Part shown: positions 52,843-61,160 of the stretch, one piece after another
Layout of the letters: each line of letters opens with the position of its first letter
How positions within the stretch are numbered: position 1 is the first letter of the stretch
Origin: Actinomycetes bacterium
GTDB lineage: Bacteria; Actinomycetota; Coriobacteriia; Coriobacteriales; Atopobiaceae
Length of the DNA stretch: 64,000 nucleotides
Reading direction: 5' to 3'
Assembly: GCA_029546925.1 (NCBI GenBank)
Contig: JAKPQM010000036.1
Location: 21,789 to 85,788, forward strand
Notes under the pieces: model-generated
Seen by the model: only the letters and a program-made list of their open reading frames with translations
Told to the model about the DNA's origin: nothing
The model's database searches: none
Program-made: the position numbers and the translations under genes

Positions 52843-53373
52843 TCAACCCTTGCGGAGCTGCTCCAGTTTGGAGCGTATCTCCGCAGGAAGGCGGTCGCCA
52901 AGGGTGGCGTGGTGATGAGCGCGGTCCGACGCAGCCGTAGCCACGTCTTTATCGATGAGCGTGAACTCATGGGCGATCAGCGCGCTCGACAGGCTCTTGA
53001 CCGGCACGCCGCCTATGGTTGCGCGGACCGTGTTATCCGACGTGGCAACCGTGGTATCGCGACCCTGACGACGTGCCTCGACCGCGAGCTGCTCGATAAC
53101 CTCATCCGCCGATTGGCCCGTGCGCGAGAAGACCACGCGAACGCTGCCCGATGAGAGGTTCGGACGGTCGGGCGAGATGTTGCCCGCGCCATCGAAGACC
53201 ACGATCGCATCGAAGCTTCCCTGCGCAAAGGCCGCCACATCGGTCAGGAGCGCCTCGCGGGCACGCAGATACGGATCATCGTCGCCCTCATCGATGAGGT
53301 GCGCATAGCGTTCCGCCGCTCGGATGACGTTGTAGCCGTCGACCACCAGAAGCTCGTGACGCTCCTCAGGCAT
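52843..53373 (-). CDS. YacP-like NYN-domain nuclease
   Basis: A 176-residue protein of the YacP/Rae1 type, with a PIN-like NYN fold: LLVVDGYNVIRAAE near the start, VVFDGAG, VVFSRTGQSADEVIEQL and VATSDNTVRATIGG, which carry the acidic metal-binding residues. In Bacillus the homologue Rae1 is a ribosome-associated endoribonuclease. The start ATG overlaps the rlmB stop by 8 bases, the conserved cysS-rlmB-yacP arrangement. Length is normal. Confidence 0.9.
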   Translation of the reverse strand: MPEERHELLVVDGYNVIRAAERYAHLIDEGDDDPYLRAREALLTDVAAFAQGSFDAIVVFDGAGNISPDRPNLSSGSVRVVFSRTGQSADEVIEQLAVEARRQGRDTTVATSDNTVRATIGGVPVKSLSSALIAHEFTLIDKDVATAASDRAHHHATLGDRLPAEIRSKLEQLRKG

Positions 53374-54292
53374 GTGCGCTCGTCCTTCTCAACCACTCGT
53401 AGCAGAACACGGTGGCAGCCTGAGCGACGTTCAGGGACTCGATGCGCCCATGTTGGGGCAGCTTGGCGAGAAAATCGCATTTCTCGAGCATAAGCTGCGA
53501 GATGCCCGCATTCTCGGAGCCCATGACAAGCGCGAGGCGACCCTCGATAGGAGCATCCCAGATGCCCTGCTCGGCGTGCTCGCTCGCCCCGCAGACCCAG
53601 AAGCCCCCGCGCTTGAGCTCGTCGAGCGCACGGGGGAGATTGGAGACCTGGGCGATGGGAAGATGGAGCACCGCACCGGCAGACGTCTTGTACGCACCTG
53701 CGCCAACACGGGCGGCGCGTGCGTTGGCGATGACGATGCCCGCTGCACCGATGACCTCGGCCGTGCGTACGATAGCGCCGAAATTGCCCTCGTCCGTCAC
53801 GTGGTCGAGCACGATGATCAGGGCATCGCCGCTTCCCGCCGCACGCACGACATCGGCAAGCGAGGAGTACGCGAAGGGGCGGGTGCGGACCATGATGCCC
53901 TGATGGGCACCGTGCGAGGACATCTGGTCGAGGCGCGCCTTGGTCACATGCTCGATCACAGCACCCCGCTCGGCAAGCTCTGCGGTCAGGCGTTTCAAGG
54001 TGGCATCGCTCGTCTCGGCATCGGCGATGAAGGCGCTCTTCAGGGGAAGGCCCAGTTCGATGGCCTCGGCCACCGCACGGCGGCCCTCGATGATGTCGCC
54101 CGGCACGGCATCGGTGCCGCGTTTGGGCTGGGCCTTCCTCGGCTTGCCGCCGCGCGGGCGATCCTGGCGCCACTCCTTCTTGCGCTCCTCGGGATCGGGG
54201 AGGTTGCGCGGGACGATCTTATGCTTGTTCACGCGTTTTCCGTTGCCGCCGCGCACATCGCGCCCCGGCGTGCGGGACTGGTTCTTCGCCAT
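53366..54292 (-). CDS. rlmB: 23S rRNA 2'-O-methyltransferase RlmB
   Basis: A 308-residue SPOUT methyltransferase modifying a guanosine of 23S rRNA. Residues 1-60 are a basic Arg/Lys/Asn-rich extension; an L30e-like substrate-binding domain follows (about 62-140), then the knotted catalytic domain with LDHVTDEGNFGAIVRTAE, VMGSENAGISQLMLE and ESLNVAQAATVFCYE. The gene begins 13 bases after cysS, in the conserved cysS-rlmB-yacP cluster. Target nucleotide G2251 is assumed from the family. Confidence 0.94.
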   Translation of the reverse strand: MAKNQSRTPGRDVRGGNGKRVNKHKIVPRNLPDPEERKKEWRQDRPRGGKPRKAQPKRGTDAVPGDIIEGRRAVAEAIELGLPLKSAFIADAETSDATLKRLTAELAERGAVIEHVTKARLDQMSSHGAHQGIMVRTRPFAYSSLADVVRAAGSGDALIIVLDHVTDEGNFGAIVRTAEVIGAAGIVIANARAARVGAGAYKTSAGAVLHLPIAQVSNLPRALDELKRGGFWVCGASEHAEQGIWDAPIEGRLALVMGSENAGISQLMLEKCDFLAKLPQHGRIESLNVAQAATVFCYEWLRRTSAHA

Positions 54293-54304
54293 GATCTGAC
54301 CCGC

Positions 54305-55783
54305 CTATTCCTTCGAGCGCAGGCGTGCGCCCGCAGCCGTGTCCTCAACCGAAAGGCCGAGCGCCGCGATGCCGTCGCGGATAGCATCCGCAACGGCCCA
54401 GTTCTTAGCCGCACGCGCTTCCGCGCGGGTAGCGAGCAGCACGTTTGCGGCCTCTGATGTCGAATCTCCCTCGTACCCTGCCTGTTCGCGCGCAAGATCG
54501 ATGAGCCCTGCCGGAAGCTCGTCGGCAGCGGTTGCCTTGACGAGATCGATGCCGAGCACACCCGAGAGCTCGCAGAGCATATCGGCCGCGCGCAGGCAGG
54601 GAGCCGTGGCCATGTCGCCGCCTGCCTCGGCAAGGTACTTGTTGGCGGTGGAGACCAAGCCGAAGATGGCCGCGAGGCCGCCTGCAGAGTTGAAATCGTC
54701 ATCCATCGACGCCACGAACTCCTCGCGCGCGGTGTCGACGGCTGCCCCGAGAGCGCGGTCGAACTCGGTCAAGAAACCGTTCTGCGGCGCGTTGTCAGCC
54801 GCCCAACGGAGGTTCTCGACGCAGGTTGTCAAGCGCTCCAGCGTGCCTATCGCACCCTCCAGACGCTCGAATGAGAAATCGAGCGGTGCGCGGTAATGGG
54901 TTTGCAGCATGAGCAGGCGCACGGCATCGGCAGGGTATTTGTCGAGAACCTCTTTCAAAGTGAAGAAGTTGCCGAGGCTCTTGGACATCTTATCGCCCTC
55001 GACGCGGAGCATGCCCGCATGCATCCAGACATTCGCGAGCGGGACATGCCATGCGCACATGGCCTGCGCGGTCTCGTTCTCGTGATGGGGGAAGACGAGA
55101 TCGGCCCCGCCGCCATGGATGTCGATGGGGGTACCCAGATGGCGGTGGATCATGGCGCAGCACTCGGTATGCCATCCCGGACGGCCTTCGCCCCACGGGG
55201 AGGGCCAGCTGGGCTCCCCCGGTTTGGCGGCCTTCCAGAGCGCGAAGTCGAAGGGGTCGCGTTTCTCGTCGTTGACCTCGACGCGCTCGCCTGCGCGCAG
55301 CTGATCGAGATCGCGTCCCGATAGGATACCGTAGGCGCTGTCGCTCCTCACCGAGAAGTACACATCGCCCGAGGGCGCGACGTAGGCGTAATCCTGCTCG
55401 ATGAGCGAGGCGATCATCTCCTGCATGGCCTCGATCTCGCGCGTGGCGCGCGGGCGGATGTCGGGGTCGATGATGCCGAAGCGGCGCATCTGCTCGATGA
55501 ACGCATTGCTGAACTCTTCGGCGACCTCGGCTGCAGTCCTGCCCTGCTCGTTGGCGCGGTTGATGATCTTGTCGTCGATATCGGTAAGGTTCTGGGCAAA
55601 GGTTACCTGATATCCCTTGAACATGAGATAGCGCCTGATCATGTCGAATGAGAGGAAGGTGCGTGCGTTGCCGATATGGATCTGGTCGTAGACCGTGGGG
55701 CCGCACACGTACATGCGCACCTTGCCCTCATCGATGGGCGCGAACTCCTGCTTCTTATGGAATTGCGTGTTGTAGATCTGCAT
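54305..55783 (-). CDS. cysS: Cysteinyl-tRNA synthetase
   Basis: A 492-residue class I synthetase of normal length. Motifs are the zinc Cys and HIGH equivalent in VCGPTVYDQIHIGNARTF, GWHTECCAMIHRHLG, GADLVFPHHENE and the KMSKS loop (GDKMSKSLGNF). The start ATG 55783 has CGAGGAG; 29 extra in-frame codons upstream overlap the end of ispF and are unsupported. It follows ispF by 46 bp and leads into rlmB and yacP. Confidence 0.97.
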   Translation of the reverse strand: MQIYNTQFHKKQEFAPIDEGKVRMYVCGPTVYDQIHIGNARTFLSFDMIRRYLMFKGYQVTFAQNLTDIDDKIINRANEQGRTAAEVAEEFSNAFIEQMRRFGIIDPDIRPRATREIEAMQEMIASLIEQDYAYVAPSGDVYFSVRSDSAYGILSGRDLDQLRAGERVEVNDEKRDPFDFALWKAAKPGEPSWPSPWGEGRPGWHTECCAMIHRHLGTPIDIHGGGADLVFPHHENETAQAMCAWHVPLANVWMHAGMLRVEGDKMSKSLGNFFTLKEVLDKYPADAVRLLMLQTHYRAPLDFSFERLEGAIGTLERLTTCVENLRWAADNAPQNGFLTEFDRALGAAVDTAREEFVASMDDDFNSAGGLAAIFGLVSTANKYLAEAGGDMATAPCLRAADMLCELSGVLGIDLVKATAADELPAGLIDLAREQAGYEGDSTSEAANVLLATRAEARAAKNWAVADAIRDGIAALGLSVEDTAAGARLRSKE

Positions 55784-55829
55784 GGGAACTCCTCGCATTT
55801 GCTGGCTCACGGATCGGGCGGAGGATGCC

Positions 55830-56315
55830 TCAGGATCCGCGACATCGCCCGTCCAGCAGGGCCACGGCAAAGGCCTCGATGCCCTCCTTGCGCCCGACGA
55901 ACCCGAGATGCTCGGTCGTGGTCGTCTTCACCCCCACCTGCTCAACCTCGATGCCCAAGGCACGGGCAAGGTTGGCGCGCATGGCGTCTCGATGCGGACC
56001 GAGCTTGGGCGCCTGCGCGGCCACGGTTGCATCGACATCCTCGATCGAGAAGTCCTGCGCACGCACGAGCTGGGCGACGTGAGCGAGCAGAACGAGCGAA
56101 TCCGCGCCCTTGTAGGCGGGGTCGGTGTCGGGGAAGAGCGTGCCGATATCGCCTAGGCGGGCGGCGCCGAGAAGCGCGTCCGCTATGGCGTGGGCCAGCA
56201 CATCGGCATCGGAGTGGCCGGCAAGGCCCTGCTCGTAGGGTATGTGCACGCCTCCGAGGATAAGAGGACGTCCCGCACAGAAGGCATGCACATCATAGCC
56301 GTACCCGATCCTCAT
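55830..56315 (-). CDS. ispF: 2-C-methyl-D-erythritol 2,4-cyclodiphosphate synthase
   Basis: A 161-residue MEP-pathway enzyme making the cyclodiphosphate intermediate of isoprenoid synthesis. Zinc ligands Asp8 and His10 are in [10 protein letters not shown] and a His in [33 protein letters not shown] and [13 protein letters not shown] are the other invariant stretches. The ATG overlaps the ispD stop (ATGA), so translation is coupled. Confidence 0.98.
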   Translation of the reverse strand: MRIGYGYDVHAFCAGRPLILGGVHIPYEQGLAGHSDADVLAHAIADALLGAARLGDIGTLFPDTDPAYKGADSLVLLAHVAQLVRAQDFSIEDVDATVAAQAPKLGPHRDAMRANLARALGIEVEQVGVKTTTTEHLGFVGRKEGIEAFAVALLDGRCRGS

Positions 56316-57088
56316 ACCAGCGTCTCCCCTCTGCTCAGGCGCTCGCTCATGAGCACCTCGGCAATGGCAAGATCCGCAGGGTAGGTGACCTTGAGATTTG
56401 ACGAAGCTGGTTCGATGCAGCGTATGCGACCTCCCGTACGTTCCACGAGGCTTGCGTCATCGGTGCCGATGAAGTCCTCGAAGGAGGCGCTCGCATACGC
56501 CTCCTTAAGCACGCGCGTGCGGAAGGTCTGCGGGGTCTGGGCAGCCCAATAGAAGCTGCGATCGGGCGTCGAGACCACGATGCCCTCTTCCACGAGCTTC
56601 AGGGTGTCGGTCACGCGTGCTGCCACGAGCGTGCCCGAAAGCGTCTTGTCAGCACGCAGGCAGGCGATGGAGCGCTCGATGGTCTCGCGCTCGATGAGGG
56701 GCCGAGCCGCATCGTGGATGGCGCAGTATGCGTGGCCCTTGGGCATGGCTGCAAGGCCCGAGGCAACCGACTCCTGGCGCACCTCGCCGGAATCGGCAAG
56801 GCTGACCGGCGTGGAAAGGGAGAGGCCGCCCAGGATCTCGTCGATCTCCTCGCGGCGGTTCTCTGCGCACACGATCACGATATGGGCGATCGACGATGCC
56901 CTATCGAAGGCAAGCAACGACCATGAGATGATGGGCCTGCCGCACAGCTTCACGAATTGCTTGCCGAGCGGATCGCCGAACCGCGCGCCGACCCCGCCCG
57001 CCACGATGATGGCAACGGTGTCGGCACCATGTGCGGACCCGTTCATCCGTGCGGATGCCGGACAAGCTGTGGGCTGGCAGGCGTTCAT
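56312..57088 (-). CDS. ispD: 2-C-methyl-D-erythritol 4-phosphate cytidylyltransferase
   Basis: A 258-residue MEP-pathway enzyme activating methylerythritol phosphate with CTP. The nucleotide loop is [29 protein letters not shown] and [11 protein letters not shown] are typical. I placed the start at ATG 57088, which overlaps the disA stop (ATGA) and suggests coupling; ATG 57046, nearer the conserved core, is an alternative because the first 25 residues are not conserved in the family. Followed by ispF with another 4-base overlap. Confidence 0.95.
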   Translation of the reverse strand: MNACQPTACPASARMNGSAHGADTVAIIVAGGVGARFGDPLGKQFVKLCGRPIISWSLLAFDRASSIAHIVIVCAENRREEIDEILGGLSLSTPVSLADSGEVRQESVASGLAAMPKGHAYCAIHDAARPLIERETIERSIACLRADKTLSGTLVAARVTDTLKLVEEGIVVSTPDRSFYWAAQTPQTFRTRVLKEAYASASFEDFIGTDDASLVERTGGRIRCIEPASSNLKVTYPADLAIAEVLMSERLSRGETLV

Positions 57089-58161
57089 GTGCTGCGGCCC
57101 CACATGCGATGGAGGCTATCCGCCAGGACATCGGGATTTTTGATACCCACCTCTTCGAGCTGAGTAGGATCCTTCTCGACAGCAGCCACGAGATCCTGAA
57201 GCGAACCGTATTCGTCGAGGATCTTATCGGCCATGCCCTTGCGCACCACCGACACACGGTTCAAGGTGCGCAATCCCAAAGGCGTCATGATGGAGTCGGC
57301 ATGGAGATCGTCGTAGCCGAGGATCCTCGCGACGTTCTTGGATGAGCGCAGCTGGTCATTGGGGGTGTTGTGGAGCTCCTCGCGGATGGCGGCGGCGTTT
57401 TCCTCGGACGAGTCGAGCGCATAGTCGCGGATGAGCAGCGTGTACTCATCGTCAAGGGCGCCCGCATACTCCTGGCGCTGCATCTCGATGACGCGACCGT
57501 CGCGGCCGAGCTCGAGGATGCAGGAGTCAAGGTCTTCCGCCGAGGTCATGAGCATCTCGCAGAGATAGATAACGCTGGAAACGTCCCCCAGGGTGACGAA
57601 GTTGTCGAGCTCGAGCGTGGAGAGGCGCAGGAGCTCGCGGTCGAGCTGCTGGCGGGTGCTCTGCATGGCACCGGTGAGTTGGCCGGCGTTTGCCATGACC
57701 TCGGAGATGGGTCTGAGCTGGGTGCACTTGCCGTCGATATAGACATTCACGACTTGACGGCGCTCGGATATGGAGATGACCGTGGCGTCGGTGAGCAGGC
57801 TCATACGCGCTGCGGTGCGATGGCGCGTGCCCGTCTCATTCGTGGGCAGCGCGGGATCGGGATTGAGGTGATAGTTGGCGCGCAGGATCTTGGTGAGGTC
57901 CTTGTCGATGACCACGGCACCGTCCATCTTGGAGAGCTCGAAGAGGCGGTTGGCCGTGAAGGAGACATCGAGGGCGAAGCCATCGGTGCCCGCGGCGAGG
58001 ACGGCATCCTGATCGCCGATGGTGATCAGGGCACCGAGATGGCCGGCAATGATCATGTCGATGGCCATGCGCAGCGCCGTGCCGGGAGCGCACATGCGAA
58101 TAGCCTGCTCGCGACGCTGTTTGGGGCTCAACGCATCCTGCTTGGCATCTTGGGCGTCCAT
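57085..58161 (-). CDS. disA: DNA-integrity scanning diadenylate cyclase DisA
   Basis: A 358-residue c-di-AMP synthase of standard length (about 360). The DAC catalytic domain occupies 1-150 with DGAVVIDKDL (DGA motif) and GTRHRTAARMSL (RHR motif); a helical spine follows (150-290), and the C-terminus is the HhH DNA-binding domain (GLRTLNRVSVV, PTQLEEVGIKNPDVLADSL). AGAGGAG precedes the ATG. A 10-bp stem hairpin lies 18 bases upstream. Between clpC and the isp genes; radA, often its neighbour, is absent here. Confidence 0.97.
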   Translation of the reverse strand: MDAQDAKQDALSPKQRREQAIRMCAPGTALRMAIDMIIAGHLGALITIGDQDAVLAAGTDGFALDVSFTANRLFELSKMDGAVVIDKDLTKILRANYHLNPDPALPTNETGTRHRTAARMSLLTDATVISISERRQVVNVYIDGKCTQLRPISEVMANAGQLTGAMQSTRQQLDRELLRLSTLELDNFVTLGDVSSVIYLCEMLMTSAEDLDSCILELGRDGRVIEMQRQEYAGALDDEYTLLIRDYALDSSEENAAAIREELHNTPNDQLRSSKNVARILGYDDLHADSIMTPLGLRTLNRVSVVRKGMADKILDEYGSLQDLVAAVEKDPTQLEEVGIKNPDVLADSLHRMWGRST

Positions 58162-58179
58162 GGTCTCCTCTTCTAGGGA

Positions 58180-58206
58180 AGCCGACCCGCAGGATACGGG
58201 TCGGCT
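58180..58206 (-). terminator. Hairpin between clpC and disA
   Basis: Perfect 10-bp stem AGCCGACCCG / CGGGTCGGCT with a 7-base loop, 18 bases before the disA start codon and without a T tract. A possible minus-strand -10 (TATACT) lies upstream of it, so it would be in the disA leader; terminator of clpC or attenuator of disA. Confidence 0.5.
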
Positions 58207-58256
58207 GCTGGATCCATCTAGTAAAGTATAAGGCCGAGCGTTAGCCGCTGGCTAGC

Positions 58257-60842
58257 CTAGTCTTCCGAAGAGAGCAGATTACCCTGGCCTGAAACGGGCG
58301 CGGGTATGCTTTTGCTCGCAGCGAGCGTAGGCACGTTCATGCTCGTGCGCTTGCGCGGCTCGGGAATCTCGCCCGCCGTGTGCTCGAAGGTGAGCTTGCC
58401 ATCGGCAACGCCCACCAGCACGATGTCACCTGTCTTCCAGCTGCCACCGAGGAGCTCCTCTGAAAGCGGATCCTCGATGAGGGTCTGGATGGCACGGCGC
58501 AGGGGACGCGCACCGTAGACGGGATCGGTGCCCTCCTTGGCGATGAGCTCGCGGGCCTCGGGCGTAAGCTCGATGGACATGCCCTGGGCGATGAGGCGGT
58601 CGCGCAGGTCCATGATCATGAGGTCCACGATACCGCGGATCTGCTCGGGTTTGAGCGACGTGAAGACCACGATCTCGTCCACGCGGTTCAGGAACTCGGG
58701 GCGGAAGGCCTTCTTGAGCTCGGTGGTTACCCGGCTCTTGATCTCCTTGTCGGTGAGGCCGCTATCGCCCGATGCCGAGAAGCCCATGGTCGAGGTATGG
58801 GCGATGTCGTGCGCTCCGATGTTGGAGGTCATGATGATGACCGTGTTGGAGAAATCGACCGTGCGGCCCTGGCCGTCGGTGAGACGGCCCTCGTCGAGGA
58901 TCTGCAGCAAGATGTTGAAGACGTCCGGATGGGCCTTCTCGATCTCATCGAAGAGCACGACCGAGTAGGGACGGCGGCGCACCGCCTTGGTGAGCTCGCC
59001 ACCCTCGTCATAGCCCACGTATCCGGGAGGGGCGCCCACGAGCTTGGAGACAGCATGCTTCTCCATGAACTCGGACATATCGTAGGAGATCAACGCATCC
59101 TCGCTGCCGAAGAGGAATTCGGCGAGCGACTTTGCGAGCTCGGTCTTGCCCACGCCCGAGGGGCCGAGGAAGATGAACGAGCCGCCGGGACGGCGAGGAT
59201 CCTTGAGCGGGGAACGGCTGCGGCGGATGGCTCGGCTGACCGAGGAGACAGCTTCCTCTTGGCCGATGACGCGCTCGTGCAGGGCCTCCTCGCAGCGCAG
59301 AAGCTTGGATGCCTCAGCCTCGGTGAGGTTGGAGACGGGCACGCCCGAGATGGACGAGACCACATCGGCGATGTCCTGCTCGTCGACCGTGACGATATTG
59401 GCGTCGAGCTGCTCGCGCCATGCGGTCTCGAGCTCCTCGCGCTTGGCGGTGAGCTCCTTCTCCTCGTCGCGCAGACGGGCGGCGCGCTCGTACTCCTGAG
59501 CGGCGGCGGCGTTGGCCTTCTCGTCCTTCACGCGGGCGAGGGCCGCATCGACCTCGGCGATCTCGGGCGGCAGGCTCATCTTGTGGATGCGCGTGCGGGC
59601 ACCGGCCTCGTCGAGGACGTCGATGGCCTTGTCGGGCAGGAAGCGATCCTGCACGTAGCGGTCGGAGAGCACGACGGCTGCCTTGACGGCGGCATCGGTG
59701 TAGCGCACATGGTGATGCTGCTCGTAGCGATCCTGCAGGCCGCGGATGATCTCGATGGTGTCGGCCTGGCTGGGTTCGCCGATGTTGACGGGCTGGAAGC
59801 GGCGCTCGAGCGCGGAGTCCTTCTCGATATGCTTGCGGTACTCATCGGCCGTGGTGGCACCGATGATCTGGATCTCGCCGCGTGACAGGGGCGGCTTCAG
59901 GATGGCCGCAGCGTCGAGCGAGCCCTCGGCCGAGCCGGCGCCCATGATGGTATGGATCTCGTCGATGAAGAGGATGTCGGTCTTAGACTCCTCGAGCTCG
60001 TGCACGACCTTCTTCATGCGCTCCTCGAACTCGCCACGATACTTGGAGCCGGCAACCAAGCTGGCCACATCGAGCGTCCAGATCTGCTTGCCTCGCAGGA
60101 TATCGGGGACGTTGCCGCCGGAGATGAGCTGTGCGAGCCCTTCCACGATGGCGGTCTTGCCCACACCCGGGTCGCCTAGGATGAGCGGGTTGTTCTTCTG
60201 GCGGCGCGCCAGCACCTGCATGACGCGCTCGATCTCGCGGTCGCGGCCGATCACGGGGTCGAGCTTGCCGTCGACCGCGAGCTTGGTGAGGTTGCGACCG
60301 TAGGTCTCGAGCATCGAACCCTCGTCGGAGCTGCCGGGCGCGGGGAAGCCGAACATGCTGGGATCATTGCGCATGCCCGATACGGCCGGACCCTCGGAGC
60401 CCTTGTTCTTATCGATAAGCTCGTTGACGGCGTTGCGCACGGCATCGCCCGAGAGGCCGAGGGTGCGCAGGGCATCCATGGCACGGCCGTTACCCTCGGC
60501 GACGATACCCAGAAGCAGGTGCTCGGTGGCGATGTAGGTCTGGCCGTGGGTCATGGTCTCGCGGTAGGCGCCCTCGAGCACGCGCTTGGCGCGCGGCGTG
60601 AAGGGGATGTGCCCGCCGGGGACGGGCTCGGTCTCCTCGGTGGAGAGCTCCTTGATGGTATGGAGGGTCTCCTCGTAGGTCACATCGAGTTTGGCAAGTG
60701 CCTGGGCGGCGATGCCTTCGCCCTCTTTGATGAGGGCGAGCAGCAGATGCCCCGTACCGACGTACATCTGACCGAGATTGCGTGCCTCGTCTTGAGCGAT
60801 GCTCATGACTTTGCGCGCTTTGTCAGTGAATTTCTCGAACAT
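58257..60842 (-). CDS. clpC: ATP-dependent Clp protease ATPase subunit ClpC
   Basis: An 861-residue HSP100 unfoldase. The Clp-N double repeat (1-150) has MFEKFTDKARKVMSIAQDEA; AAA1 has Walker A GDPGVGKT and Walker B LFIDEIHT; a UVR-containing middle region (AAAAQEYERAARLRDEEKEL) identifies ClpC rather than ClpB; AAA2 has GPSGVGKT and VVLFDEIEKAHPDVFN; a Clp D2-small domain and a Pro-rich tail end the protein. ATG 60842 follows AAGGAG. The frame is open for 95 more codons upstream, but these run through an intergenic repeat and are not coding. Confidence 0.98.
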   Translation of the reverse strand: MFEKFTDKARKVMSIAQDEARNLGQMYVGTGHLLLALIKEGEGIAAQALAKLDVTYEETLHTIKELSTEETEPVPGGHIPFTPRAKRVLEGAYRETMTHGQTYIATEHLLLGIVAEGNGRAMDALRTLGLSGDAVRNAVNELIDKNKGSEGPAVSGMRNDPSMFGFPAPGSSDEGSMLETYGRNLTKLAVDGKLDPVIGRDREIERVMQVLARRQKNNPLILGDPGVGKTAIVEGLAQLISGGNVPDILRGKQIWTLDVASLVAGSKYRGEFEERMKKVVHELEESKTDILFIDEIHTIMGAGSAEGSLDAAAILKPPLSRGEIQIIGATTADEYRKHIEKDSALERRFQPVNIGEPSQADTIEIIRGLQDRYEQHHHVRYTDAAVKAAVVLSDRYVQDRFLPDKAIDVLDEAGARTRIHKMSLPPEIAEVDAALARVKDEKANAAAAQEYERAARLRDEEKELTAKREELETAWREQLDANIVTVDEQDIADVVSSISGVPVSNLTEAEASKLLRCEEALHERVIGQEEAVSSVSRAIRRSRSPLKDPRRPGGSFIFLGPSGVGKTELAKSLAEFLFGSEDALISYDMSEFMEKHAVSKLVGAPPGYVGYDEGGELTKAVRRRPYSVVLFDEIEKAHPDVFNILLQILDEGRLTDGQGRTVDFSNTVIIMTSNIGAHDIAHTSTMGFSASGDSGLTDKEIKSRVTTELKKAFRPEFLNRVDEIVVFTSLKPEQIRGIVDLMIMDLRDRLIAQGMSIELTPEARELIAKEGTDPVYGARPLRRAIQTLIEDPLSEELLGGSWKTGDIVLVGVADGKLTFEHTAGEIPEPRKRTSMNVPTLAASKSIPAPVSGQGNLLSSED

Positions 60843-60981
60843 GCGCTGGTCTCCTTGACAATCGTGGGGCGTGCGGAGACGCCCACAGGGTATTCCTAAC
60901 ATGTTTACCCAGAATGCAACTATGGATTTCACGGCAGCGAAGCGGGCTCTGGCGAGGGTATTCCGCCCACCAATGACTTCT

Positions 60982-61077
60982 CCCGACACGAACATCCCGG
61001 TTCTCGTACGATCATCCCGGGGATGTTCATGATCATCCCGGGGATGATCGCGTGTGGATTGGGATGTTCGTGTCGGG
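60982..61077. repeat. ~100-bp cruciform repeat, copy 3 (GAACATCC family)
   Basis: Perfect 17-bp outer arms (60982-60998 and 61061-61077) enclose ATCCCGGGGAT-type inner palindromes, the same design as copies 1 and 2 with a different arm tip (CCCGAC for CCTTTCC). It lies between clpC and the lysyl-tRNA synthetase gene. The rest of 60843-61160 shows no gene. Confidence 0.85.
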
Positions 61078-61160
61078 GTCGGGATAGCCCATCTTCTCGG
61101 CAGGAAAAACCTGCGGCACGCATGCATACCGCAGGTCTCGGTAATCGTTATGCGAGCCGA

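Noticed and set aside
60843..61127. N-terminal extension of ClpC by 95 codons
   Set aside because: The extension runs through an intergenic cruciform repeat; the conserved MFEKFTDKARKV start has a good ribosome-binding site.
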